DNA of 64,000 nucleotides, taken from contig SVRP01000010.1 of assembly GCA_015064735.1 (NCBI GenBank), forward strand, positions 19,514 through 83,513. Direction: 5' to 3'. Below, piece by piece: positions 45,899 to 54,016 of this stretch. Numbering within the stretch: position 1 is the first letter of the stretch; every line of letters begins with the position of its first letter. This DNA comes from Oscillospiraceae bacterium. GTDB taxonomy: Bacteria; Bacillota; Clostridia; Oscillospirales; CAG-272. Under the pieces are notes generated by a model. That model was not told the DNA's origin. It saw only the letters and a list, made by a program, of their open reading frames with translations, and made no database searches. A program made the translations under genes and the position numbers.

Positions 45899-45916
45899 GG
45901 AACACAATCATTTTTA

Positions 45917-45993
45917 AACCTCGCTGACTAATATAATGTAGCAAACGGCGAATTATTCGTCTGTTCGGCTTTAGTCGATTCTACCTGCGAGGT
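45917..45993 (+). promoter_or_regulatory. Possible structured leader or promoter before the carboxypeptidase gene
   Basis: ACCTCGC (45918-45924) is complementary to GCGAGGT (45987-45993), which includes the ribosome site; GACTAA/TTAGTC and CGAA/TTCG nest inside. A TATAAT at 45932-45937 overlaps the same stretch, so a promoter is the alternative reading. Confidence 0.35.
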
Positions 45994-45998
45994 GTTCT

Positions 45999-47150
45999 AT
46001 GATCAAAAAAATATCAGCCTTTTTCGCAGCAGCCGTATTGGGCTTTTGTTTCTGCGCCGATGTATATGCTTTACCGGACACAAATGAGCCTGTGGATATG
46101 TCAGTACCATTGGTATCTGCGAAAAGTGCCATACTTATAAATGCCGAGGATGGCTCGGTATATTACGAAAAGAATCCCGACGAGCGTCTGGGAATGGCAA
46201 GCACAACAAAGCTTATGACGGCTTTGGTGGTCTCAGAGCGACTTGACCCGGATAAGGCTGTAACGGTACCCAAGGAAGCCGTAGGAATTGAAGGCTCGTC
46301 AATATATCTTACCGAGGGTGAGAGAATCACCGTTCGCGAGCTTCTGTATGCGCTTCTGCTTTCATCTGCCAATGATGCGGCAGTAGCACTTGCATTGGAG
46401 TGTGCAGACAGCATCGAGGGATTTTGCGCACTTATGAACGAAAAAGCCGATAAAATGGGGCTTGTAAATACTAATTTTACCAATCCTCACGGACTTTTTG
46501 ACGAGAATCACTACACTACCGCAAGGGAACTTGCAACAGTCGGAAGACACGCGCTTAATAATGAGCTTATAGCCGAAATAGTCGCGACGAAAAAGGCGAC
46601 TGTTTCTCACGACGGTGAAGCGGACGCAAGACTGCTTGTAAATCACAATAAGCTTCTTGGCAAATACGACGGAGCTATCGGCATGAAAACCGGATTTACC
46701 AAAAAAACGGGCAGAACTCTTGTCAGCGCCGCAAGGCGGGACGGACTTACCCTTATTGCCGTAACCTTGGATGCTCCCGACGATTGGCGGGATCACAAGG
46801 CAATGCTCGACTACGGCTTTGAGCACTACGAAAAAAGAGTGTTTTATAAGGCGGGTGAATATTCGGCAGACATTCCCCTAAGCGACGGATACATAAGAAG
46901 CGTAAAGGTCATAAATACCCTTCCCCTTGCTCTTACAGTGCGTAAGGACTGCAAGGATTTTTCAGTGCGCGTGGAGGGATATAGCCGTTTTCTCACCGCT
47001 CCCGTAAAAGCGGGCGAACCATTCGGTCAGGTCGTTATAACGGCTGATGGCAAGGAGATCTCGTCTCCTCTCGTCGTTGCCGAAGGCGCCGCAGGAAAAA
47101 CAAAAATAAAGCGAAATATCTTTCAGATAATCGCAGATATATTCAGATAA
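45999..47150 (+). CDS. D-alanyl-D-alanine carboxypeptidase (DacF/DacB type)
   Basis: 383 residues with a signal peptide (FFAAAVLGFCFCADVYA). The penicillin-binding motifs SxxK (MASTTKLM), SxN (SSANDA) and KTG (GMKTGFT) are all present, followed by a C-terminal PBP5-type beta domain. It trims pentapeptides in the cell wall; relatives act in spore cortex formation. Its place after ytfJ fits. GAGGTG precedes the ATG within a possibly structured leader. Confidence 0.94.
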   Translation: MIKKISAFFAAAVLGFCFCADVYALPDTNEPVDMSVPLVSAKSAILINAEDGSVYYEKNPDERLGMASTTKLMTALVVSERLDPDKAVTVPKEAVGIEGSSIYLTEGERITVRELLYALLLSSANDAAVALALECADSIEGFCALMNEKADKMGLVNTNFTNPHGLFDENHYTTARELATVGRHALNNELIAEIVATKKATVSHDGEADARLLVNHNKLLGKYDGAIGMKTGFTKKTGRTLVSAARRDGLTLIAVTLDAPDDWRDHKAMLDYGFEHYEKRVFYKAGEYSADIPLSDGYIRSVKVINTLPLALTVRKDCKDFSVRVEGYSRFLTAPVKAGEPFGQVVITADGKEISSPLVVAEGAAGKTKIKRNIFQIIADIFR

Positions 47151-47159
47151 AGGACTAAA

Positions 47160-47903
47160 ATGGATACCGTAAAGCTACAAAAATATTTTACCGATTGCGG
47201 TATTCTTTCAAGGAGAGCCGCCGAAACGGAAATATCCGAAGGCAAGGTCAAGGTAAACGGAGAAATTGCTTACCTCGGTCAGCGAATCGACCCATCTGCC
47301 GACAGGGTGGAATACAAGGGCAGAATAATTCGTCCGTATTCCGAAGAAAAAATATGTATAATGCTCAATAAGCCGAGAGGGTTCGTTACTACGCTGTCCG
47401 ACGAAAAAGGCAGACCTACTGTTTGCGACCTTGTGTCGGACGCAGGCAGACGGCTTTATCCCGTGGGCAGGCTTGACATGGACTCGGACGGTCTGCTTTT
47501 GCTCACCGACGACGGAAAGCTTGCAAATAAGCTGACTCACCCAAGACACGAAATACCGAAAATATACCGAGTTACCGTCAAAGGAGCCGTAGATGAAAGC
47601 GTGCTTTCCCTGCTCCGCTCCCCTCTTGAAATAGACGGATACAAAATTCTTCCCGTACAGATCGACCTTGTATGGCAATCAAAGGACAAGCTTCAGAGCG
47701 TACTTGAGATGCGCCTTTATGAGGGAAGAAACCGCCAGATACGCAAAATGTGCGACATGGCGCAGCTTAAAGTCAGTCGGCTTTCAAGAATCGCCATAGG
47801 AGAGCTTCTCTTAGGCAACCTTCCCCAAGGAAAGTGGAGACAGCTCACAAAAGAAGAGCTTGAATATCTAAAAAACGAAAACAATACTAACGATAAAACA
47901 TAA
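47160..47903 (+). CDS. RsuA/RluB-family rRNA pseudouridine synthase
   Basis: 247 residues. An N-terminal S4 domain (LQKYFTDCGILSRRAAETEI) is followed by the catalytic domain with GRLDMDSDGLLLLTDDG, whose Asp attacks the base, and by EGRNRQIRKM. It modifies a uridine in 16S or 23S rRNA; its closest model is RluB. AAAGGA precedes the ATG, and it directly follows the carboxypeptidase gene. Confidence 0.94.
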   Translation: MDTVKLQKYFTDCGILSRRAAETEISEGKVKVNGEIAYLGQRIDPSADRVEYKGRIIRPYSEEKICIMLNKPRGFVTTLSDEKGRPTVCDLVSDAGRRLYPVGRLDMDSDGLLLLTDDGKLANKLTHPRHEIPKIYRVTVKGAVDESVLSLLRSPLEIDGYKILPVQIDLVWQSKDKLQSVLEMRLYEGRNRQIRKMCDMAQLKVSRLSRIAIGELLLGNLPQGKWRQLTKEELEYLKNENNTNDKT

Positions 47904-47914
47904 GGAAAAATATC

Positions 47915-48322
47915 ATGCTAAAGGTTTTACCCGTTCAATCAAAGGCAGAGCAGGAAGAGCTCTGCAAAAAATGTAATATCACCTTCAAGCCCGACCTTCT
48001 CATGTACGCTGCAAGCGTAGAAGGAGAGCTTGTTGGCGTGTGTCAGTTCAAGCTCAGCGACAAGGGCGGTCTCATTTACGATATCGCCAAGGTCGAGGGC
48101 AGAGTTGAAACCAAGCGCGAGGGGGTCGCTTCTGATTTTGAAGCCATGTTCGTAATGGGCAGAGGCGCTCTCAATTTCATAGACCTCTGCGGAGTTCACA
48201 GAGCTTTTTTCGTCGGTCAGGATACAGACGATGCCTTGCTTCGCGCCATTGGCTTCAAGCAAAACAGTGCAGGCGAGTATGAAATCGACCTTACTGGCTT
48301 CTTCACAGATCATTGCCATTGA
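47915..48322 (+). CDS. Small GNAT-like protein
   Basis: 135 residues. ASVEGELVGVCQFKL and the late MGRGALNFIDLCGVHRAFFVG stretch look like a compact GNAT acetyltransferase fold, but the acetyl-CoA loop is not canonical. It lies between the pseudouridine synthase gene and prmC on the same strand, so a link with ribosome or translation modification is possible. The function is not recognised. Confidence 0.6.
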   Translation: MLKVLPVQSKAEQEELCKKCNITFKPDLLMYAASVEGELVGVCQFKLSDKGGLIYDIAKVEGRVETKREGVASDFEAMFVMGRGALNFIDLCGVHRAFFVGQDTDDALLRAIGFKQNSAGEYEIDLTGFFTDHCH

Positions 48323-48337
48323 TAATAGGGGGAAGTC

Positions 48338-49162
48338 ATGACTTATAATGAGATCTGCATTGCTCTGTCCGATGCGGGGATTGAAAATAACAGAGGCGAG
48401 GCGGCAATGCTTATCTGCCGCTTCTGCAATATAAACAAAGCGGAGCTTCTGCTCCACAGCAAGGACGAGGACTACCCCTGCGAGGAGCTTGAGGACGCGG
48501 TCATAAAGCGTTGCTCCCATTACCCCTTACAGTACATTCTCGGATACTGGGATTTTTGCCACGAAACCTATCGCGTAACCAAGGATACCCTCATACCGAG
48601 ACAGGATACCGAAAAGCTCGTGGAGCTTGCAATAAAGCTCATGCCGTCAAACGCGCGCTTCATAGACCTTTGCACCGGAAGCGGTTGCGTAGCTATCTCC
48701 ACTCTCGCCGCGCGACGGGACTGTCGCGCAGTTGCCGTAGACCTTTTTGAGGAAACTCTTGAAATAGCAAGAGAAAATGCCGAAACAAACAACGTAGGAG
48801 ACAGAATAGGCTTTGACCTCGCCGACGTACTATCGGTAGATTTTATGGACGAGCTTGGCACCTTCGACTGCATACTCTCCAATCCCCCTTATATTGAAAC
48901 CGAGCAGATTTCCCTGCTTGATGACGAAATCTCCTATGAGCCCAAGGCAGCTCTGGACGGCGGAGACGACGGACTTGATTTCTACCGCATAATCATCGGC
49001 AGATACGGAAAATATCTCCGCGAGGGCGGAATAATGCTTCTCGAGATAGGCTGTGATCAGGCAAAGGCTGTTTCTGAAATATCTCACGGAGCAGGATACC
49101 GCTGTGAGGTCTACAAGGACTATTGCGGAAACGATCGCGTAGCATATATAACACGTATATAA
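48338..49162 (+). CDS. prmC: Release factor glutamine methyltransferase
   Basis: 274 residues. An N-terminal helical domain, then LIPRQDTEKLVELA, the SAM-binding DLCTGSGCVA and the catalytic NPPY in ILSNPPYIE, the PrmC signature. It methylates Gln in the GGQ motif of RF1 and RF2. GGGGGAA precedes the ATG. prfA is not next to it here. Confidence 0.95.
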   Translation: MTYNEICIALSDAGIENNRGEAAMLICRFCNINKAELLLHSKDEDYPCEELEDAVIKRCSHYPLQYILGYWDFCHETYRVTKDTLIPRQDTEKLVELAIKLMPSNARFIDLCTGSGCVAISTLAARRDCRAVAVDLFEETLEIARENAETNNVGDRIGFDLADVLSVDFMDELGTFDCILSNPPYIETEQISLLDDEISYEPKAALDGGDDGLDFYRIIIGRYGKYLREGGIMLLEIGCDQAKAVSEISHGAGYRCEVYKDYCGNDRVAYITRI

Positions 49163-49185
49163 AACATATCAGCAGGAGAATTAAA

Positions 49186-50163
49186 ATGAAACTTACAGCA
49201 GAACAAATCAAAGCTATAGCAGTAGGTGTTGCAAGAGTTGAAGCACGTGAGGACAGCGTATATCTTCTCAGATTTACCAAGGAGCAAGAGGAGCTTTATA
49301 AAACCGTTAGCGACGACTTTTACAAAAAGACGTATGCCACAGCAGGAGTACGTCTCGAATTCGTAACCGACAGTAAAAGCCTTGCTATGGAGTGCGAGGT
49401 CTCCTCAGGCTCCTCAAGAAAATATTTTTCACATGGCATATTCGTTGACGGAAAGCGATTTTCCGAGCTTTCGGCGATGACCGATACAGGTATATTCGGC
49501 GGACGCTGGACTCTCCCCGAGGGTGAAAAGAAGATCTGCATTTACTTCCCTTGGTCAACCCGTTCATCTGTAAGAAGCATTACAATTGACGACGGCGCAA
49601 GCCTTGCTCCCGTCAAAAAAGCGCATACCATGATAATCTTCGGAGACTCCATAACCCACGGATACGACTCCGCTTCCCCCGAGCGTTCCTACGCATCAAA
49701 GCTTGCGGACGCACTTGACGCGGATGCACGCAATAAGGGAATCGGCGCCGAGATATTCCGCCCCGAGCTTGCGTCTCTCCACGACGGTATCGAGCCCGAT
49801 TACATAAGCGTAGCCTACGGCACCAACGACTGGAACGCATGCACCTACGAGGAATTCACAGCTAAGTGCCGCGGCTTTTACATGGCGCTTTCGGAAAATT
49901 ACCCCAACGCTCAGATATTCGCTCTCACCCCTATATGGAGAAAGCAGCACGCCTCTCCCAGCAAGGCAGGGGAATTCTGCGTAATAGCAGAATTTATTGA
50001 AAAGCTCGCCGCAGAGATACCCAATTTGACCGCAATAAATTGCTTCGATACAGTTCCCGCAGACCTTACCTGCTTCTCCCCCGACGGAGTGCACCCCAAC
50101 GACAAGGGATTTTCCTTCTATGCCGACGGCGCAATAGAAAAAATAAAGGCTATCATTAAATAA
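49186..50163 (+). CDS. SGNH/GDSL-family hydrolase
   Basis: About 325 residues. A beta-sandwich N-terminal domain (about 1-145) precedes an SGNH domain with IIFGDSITHGYDS (Ser), AYGTNDWN (Asn) and DGVHPND (Asp/His). The two-domain layout resembles acetyl-xylan or rhamnogalacturonan-type esterases. No signal peptide is visible. ATG 49186 follows AGGAG; the frame to 49123 overlaps prmC. It precedes two GH78-like genes and may remove acyl groups from the same glycan. Confidence 0.85.
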   Translation: MKLTAEQIKAIAVGVARVEAREDSVYLLRFTKEQEELYKTVSDDFYKKTYATAGVRLEFVTDSKSLAMECEVSSGSSRKYFSHGIFVDGKRFSELSAMTDTGIFGGRWTLPEGEKKICIYFPWSTRSSVRSITIDDGASLAPVKKAHTMIIFGDSITHGYDSASPERSYASKLADALDADARNKGIGAEIFRPELASLHDGIEPDYISVAYGTNDWNACTYEEFTAKCRGFYMALSENYPNAQIFALTPIWRKQHASPSKAGEFCVIAEFIEKLAAEIPNLTAINCFDTVPADLTCFSPDGVHPNDKGFSFYADGAIEKIKAIIK

Positions 50164-50187
50164 CGGAGCGAAAAAAGGAGACAAGCT

Positions 50188-52074
50188 ATGTTTGGAAAAG
50201 CTAAATGGATATGGTTAAACAAAGATCCCGAGCCCAATGAATATGCGGATTTCTCTGTCAACTTCAATTACAACGGCGGTAAGGTCGTATTAAAGCTTTG
50301 CGCCGAGACAGACTACATAGTGTATTTTAACGGAAAGCCCATCAATCACTGTCAGTTTGCAGGCTACAGAAACGAAAAGTATTACGACGAGGACGATATA
50401 ACCGAATATTGCGTTAAGGGCGAAAACACGCTTCTTATCACCGTAAGATACGAAGGTATAACCACCTTCTGTCATATTGAGGACGGAGCGGGACTTATAT
50501 ACTCCCTTGAATGCGACGGCACGCAGATAGCCTACAGCTCGGAAAATACCCTTGGCAGACTCTCCCCAAAATACGTCCACCACTTCATTCGCCTCATAAC
50601 CGATCAATTGGGCGCAACCTCTACAATGACCAACAGAGGTGAGGCTTGCGAATATGCTCCCTGCCGTGAGGTGAATATTTGCGACAATTTTAAAAAACGC
50701 CCCGTAAAGCGCATAGTTGACCTTGCCCCCACCCCCGCAAAGCTTATTGACGTTGACGGCAGAAAAATATACGATCTCGGCAAAGAGGATTGCGGCTACG
50801 TATATCTTCGCGTAAACTGTAAAAAGGCAACCGATATTAAGGTCGCTTACGGAGAGCATATCGTTGACGGCTGCGTAAGATATCTTATAGGTCCAAGAGA
50901 TTTCTCCCTCGACTTTGAGTGCGCAGAGGGTAAGAACTACTTTGAGCAATATTTTGTAAGAGTTGCGGGCAGATATCTTGAGGTCTTTGCAGATGACTCA
51001 GCCGAGATACTTGAGATAGGTATCATTCCCACTATCTACCCCATAACCGAAAAGCCTTGCCGTCTTGAGGGCATTGAAAAGCAGATATACGACGTATCGG
51101 TAAGAACTCTCCGTCTTTGTATGCACACTCACTACGAGGACTGCCCTTGGAGAGAACAATCTCTTTATACCCTTGACAGCCGTAATCAGATGCTTTTCGG
51201 ATACTACGCGTTTGAGGAGACCGACTTTGCAAGAGAAAATCTTGTATTCATGTCTAAGGGAAAGCTTCCCGACGGTATGCTGGAGATAACCTACCCCACA
51301 GAAAACAGCAACGTGGCTATCCCCTTCTTCTCGGTTCACCTCCCCGTAGCCGTATACGAATATATTGAGCATACAAACGACCTTACCATCGTTCCCGAGG
51401 TAATGGATTCCATGGTAGGTATTTTGAAGTGCCTCTACTCGTGGAGAGACGAAACAGGCCTTATTACCAATCAGGGTAAGCCCTATTGGAATTTCTACGA
51501 ATGGAGCGACGGAAATGAGGGAAGAAAGGGCTTCGGAATGGAAGGCACCCACGATCTGCTTATAAACTGCGCCTTCGTTTACTCCTGCTCTTGCCTTGAA
51601 AAAATATGCAAAATATCGGGCTATGCAATGCCCGAATTCGACACCGAAGCCATCAAAAAGGCTATCGTTGAAAACTTCCTCAATAAAGAAACCGGACTTT
51701 ATAACAACTGCCTCGAAAACGAAATATACACCGTAATCGGTAACACCTTTGCCATGATGATAGGTCTTGGTACAGAGCAGACTCTAAAGGCGCTTAAGGG
51801 CGAATACAAGGACGCAGGTGTCGTCCCCGCTACTCTTTCCATGCTCGCATTCGTTTATGACATGATACTCGAGCATGATAAAGAAAACGGACAAGTCTTC
51901 GTTCTTGAGGATATTACCAAAAACTACACCTACATGCTCTCAAAGGGAGCAACCTCCTTCTGGGAAACCATAAAGGGTGAAGCAGACTTCCATAACGCGG
52001 GAAGCCTTTGCCACGGCTGGAGCGCAATCCCGATATACTATTACAACAGGTTCTATAATGATAAATTCAACTGA
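50188..52074 (+). CDS. GH78-like alpha-L-rhamnosidase (first of a tandem pair)
   Basis: 628 residues. An N-terminal beta-sandwich (FGKAKWIWLNKDPEPNEYADF, then LCAETDYIVYFNGKPI) leads to an (alpha/alpha)6 barrel. HYEDCPWREQSLYTLDSRNQM (about 315-335) matches the GH78 segment with the general acid, and FYEWSDG and SFWETIKGE lie on the barrel. No signal peptide, so it is cytoplasmic. It is likely to act on rhamnosides or related deoxysugar glycosides. AAGGAG precedes the ATG. The next gene is a paralogue. Confidence 0.8.
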   Translation: MFGKAKWIWLNKDPEPNEYADFSVNFNYNGGKVVLKLCAETDYIVYFNGKPINHCQFAGYRNEKYYDEDDITEYCVKGENTLLITVRYEGITTFCHIEDGAGLIYSLECDGTQIAYSSENTLGRLSPKYVHHFIRLITDQLGATSTMTNRGEACEYAPCREVNICDNFKKRPVKRIVDLAPTPAKLIDVDGRKIYDLGKEDCGYVYLRVNCKKATDIKVAYGEHIVDGCVRYLIGPRDFSLDFECAEGKNYFEQYFVRVAGRYLEVFADDSAEILEIGIIPTIYPITEKPCRLEGIEKQIYDVSVRTLRLCMHTHYEDCPWREQSLYTLDSRNQMLFGYYAFEETDFARENLVFMSKGKLPDGMLEITYPTENSNVAIPFFSVHLPVAVYEYIEHTNDLTIVPEVMDSMVGILKCLYSWRDETGLITNQGKPYWNFYEWSDGNEGRKGFGMEGTHDLLINCAFVYSCSCLEKICKISGYAMPEFDTEAIKKAIVENFLNKETGLYNNCLENEIYTVIGNTFAMMIGLGTEQTLKALKGEYKDAGVVPATLSMLAFVYDMILEHDKENGQVFVLEDITKNYTYMLSKGATSFWETIKGEADFHNAGSLCHGWSAIPIYYYNRFYNDKFN

Positions 52075-52093
52075 TTTATAGGGAGGATAACTT

Positions 52094-53968
52094 ATGCCAT
52101 TTGGAAAAGCCCGTTGGATTTGGATCGATAATTATCCTTGCCCTAATGAATTCGCGGAGTTCAGAGAAAGCTTTACATACAGTAGCGGAAAGGTAACGCT
52201 GAAGCTTTCAGCCGAGACCGATTATATAGTTTATTTAAACGGAAAGCGTATATTTTTCTGTCAGTTCGCAAGCTATAAAAACGAAAAGTACTATGACGAA
52301 GAGGATATTACCGCTCTTTGCAAGAAAGGTGAAAATACGCTTCTGTTTACAGTCCGCTACGAGGGAGCCGATACCGCTTGCCACACAGACTGCGGTGGAG
52401 GTCTTATCTATTCCGTGGAATGCGACAAAACACAAATAGCATATAGCTCTGAAAAAACTCTCGGCGCAAAAAGTCATTGTTACATACAGAATGAAAACAG
52501 ATTTATAACTGTTCAGCTTGGTCTTACGGTCGGAATGAAAAACACGGAACCCGAGCCATTCTTTACTCCCTGCCGTCAGGTGGATATGTCCTACAGCTTC
52601 TCAAAGCGTCCCGTCAAGCGTTTTATTGAAGGTAAACCCATTCACGCGAATTTACTTGATATTAGTGCCCGCAGAATATACGACCTTGGGCGCGAGGAGG
52701 CGGGATATCTGTTTTTGTCGGTCAGGTGCGAAAAAAGCACGAAGGTCAAAATAGCTTACGGTGAGCAGATAAAGAACGGTTACGTAAACTATATTATCGG
52801 ACACAGAGATTTTTCCCTCGATTTTGAATGTCAAGCAGGTGAAAATCACTTTGAAAATATGTTTCTCCGACTCGGAGGCAGGTATCTTGAGGTTCTCGCA
52901 AGCAGCAACGTTGAGATTCTTGACATAGGTATTATCCCCGTGGATTACCCCGTAACCGAAAGGAAATGTTCACCGGCTCTTGACGGGCTTGAAAGACAGA
53001 TCTATGACGTGTCGGTAAGAACCCTGCGCCTTTGCATGCACACTCACTACGAGGACTGCCCTTGGCGCGAGCAGGCTCTCTACGTTCTTGACAGCCGCAA
53101 TCAGATGCTTTGCGGATATTATGCCTTTGAGGAAACCGAGTTTCAGCGTGAAAACCTTATTTTTATGTCCAAAGGCAAACGCTCCGACAATATGCTGGAG
53201 CTGACGTATCCCTCGGTAAATACTCCCGCTATTCCGTTTTTTTCGGTAATGTACCCCGTAGCCGTGTGGGAGTACGTGGAGCACACGGGCGATACCTCTA
53301 TTATTACTGAGGTCATGGATACCATGCTCGGCATTATGAACAGACTGTCATCATGGATAGATGAGCGCGGTCTTATCCGCAATCCCCCAAAACCCTATTG
53401 GAACTTCTATGAGTGGAGCCACGGATCAAACGGACATGGGGAATTCGGTCTTGGCGGAGCTTACGACCTTATGATAAACTGCGCGTTCGCCTACTCCTGT
53501 GAGCGTCTTTCAAAGCTCTGCGAAGCAATAGGGGCTCCCGAGCTCCCCTATGACGTGGAAAAGCTCAAAAAAGCAATCGTAAAAACATTCTTCAACGAGG
53601 ACACGGGTATTTTCCATTCTTCTACTGTAAACGGTGTTGATAACGTCCTCGGAAACTCCTTTGCTCTGCTTATCGGACTTGGAGACGAAAGGACACTGCG
53701 CGCCATCAAGGGAGAATCGGGTGCCCCCGAGCTCGTTCCAATCACCCTGTCCATGAAAGGCTATATGTATGACGCTATTCTCGCGGCAGACAAAAACGCA
53801 AAGAATTTTATTCTTGACGATATACGGGGCTCCTATTCTCATATGCTTTCTCTTGGGGCGACCTCGTTCTGGGAAACCCTTTCGAGTTATGACGAAGCCG
53901 ACGACGGTTGGTCTCTCTGCCATGGCTGGAGCGCAATGCCTATTTTTTACTACAATAAACTTTTATAA
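52094..53968 (+). CDS. GH78-like alpha-L-rhamnosidase (second of a tandem pair)
   Basis: 624 residues, collinear with its neighbour from the KARWIWIDNYPCPNEFAEF start to the GWSAMPIFYYNKL end. HYEDCPWREQALYVLDSRNQM keeps the catalytic segment, as do FYEWSHG and SFWETLSS. Divergence is spread along the whole chain, so the copies are not recent. GGGAGG precedes the ATG with a 19-base gap. The pair may cut different linkages or aglycones of one substrate family. Confidence 0.8.
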   Translation: MPFGKARWIWIDNYPCPNEFAEFRESFTYSSGKVTLKLSAETDYIVYLNGKRIFFCQFASYKNEKYYDEEDITALCKKGENTLLFTVRYEGADTACHTDCGGGLIYSVECDKTQIAYSSEKTLGAKSHCYIQNENRFITVQLGLTVGMKNTEPEPFFTPCRQVDMSYSFSKRPVKRFIEGKPIHANLLDISARRIYDLGREEAGYLFLSVRCEKSTKVKIAYGEQIKNGYVNYIIGHRDFSLDFECQAGENHFENMFLRLGGRYLEVLASSNVEILDIGIIPVDYPVTERKCSPALDGLERQIYDVSVRTLRLCMHTHYEDCPWREQALYVLDSRNQMLCGYYAFEETEFQRENLIFMSKGKRSDNMLELTYPSVNTPAIPFFSVMYPVAVWEYVEHTGDTSIITEVMDTMLGIMNRLSSWIDERGLIRNPPKPYWNFYEWSHGSNGHGEFGLGGAYDLMINCAFAYSCERLSKLCEAIGAPELPYDVEKLKKAIVKTFFNEDTGIFHSSTVNGVDNVLGNSFALLIGLGDERTLRAIKGESGAPELVPITLSMKGYMYDAILAADKNAKNFILDDIRGSYSHMLSLGATSFWETLSSYDEADDGWSLCHGWSAMPIFYYNKLL

Positions 53969-54007
53969 CGAAATGAGCTGCCTCACACCGAGGCAGCTCA
54001 TTTCGTT
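53967..54007. terminator. Bidirectional terminator between GH78-like and acyl-CoA synthetase genes
   Basis: AACGAAATGAGCTGCCTC and its reverse complement form an 18-bp perfect stem. Confidence 0.93.
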
Positions 54008-54016
54008 TACTTAAAA

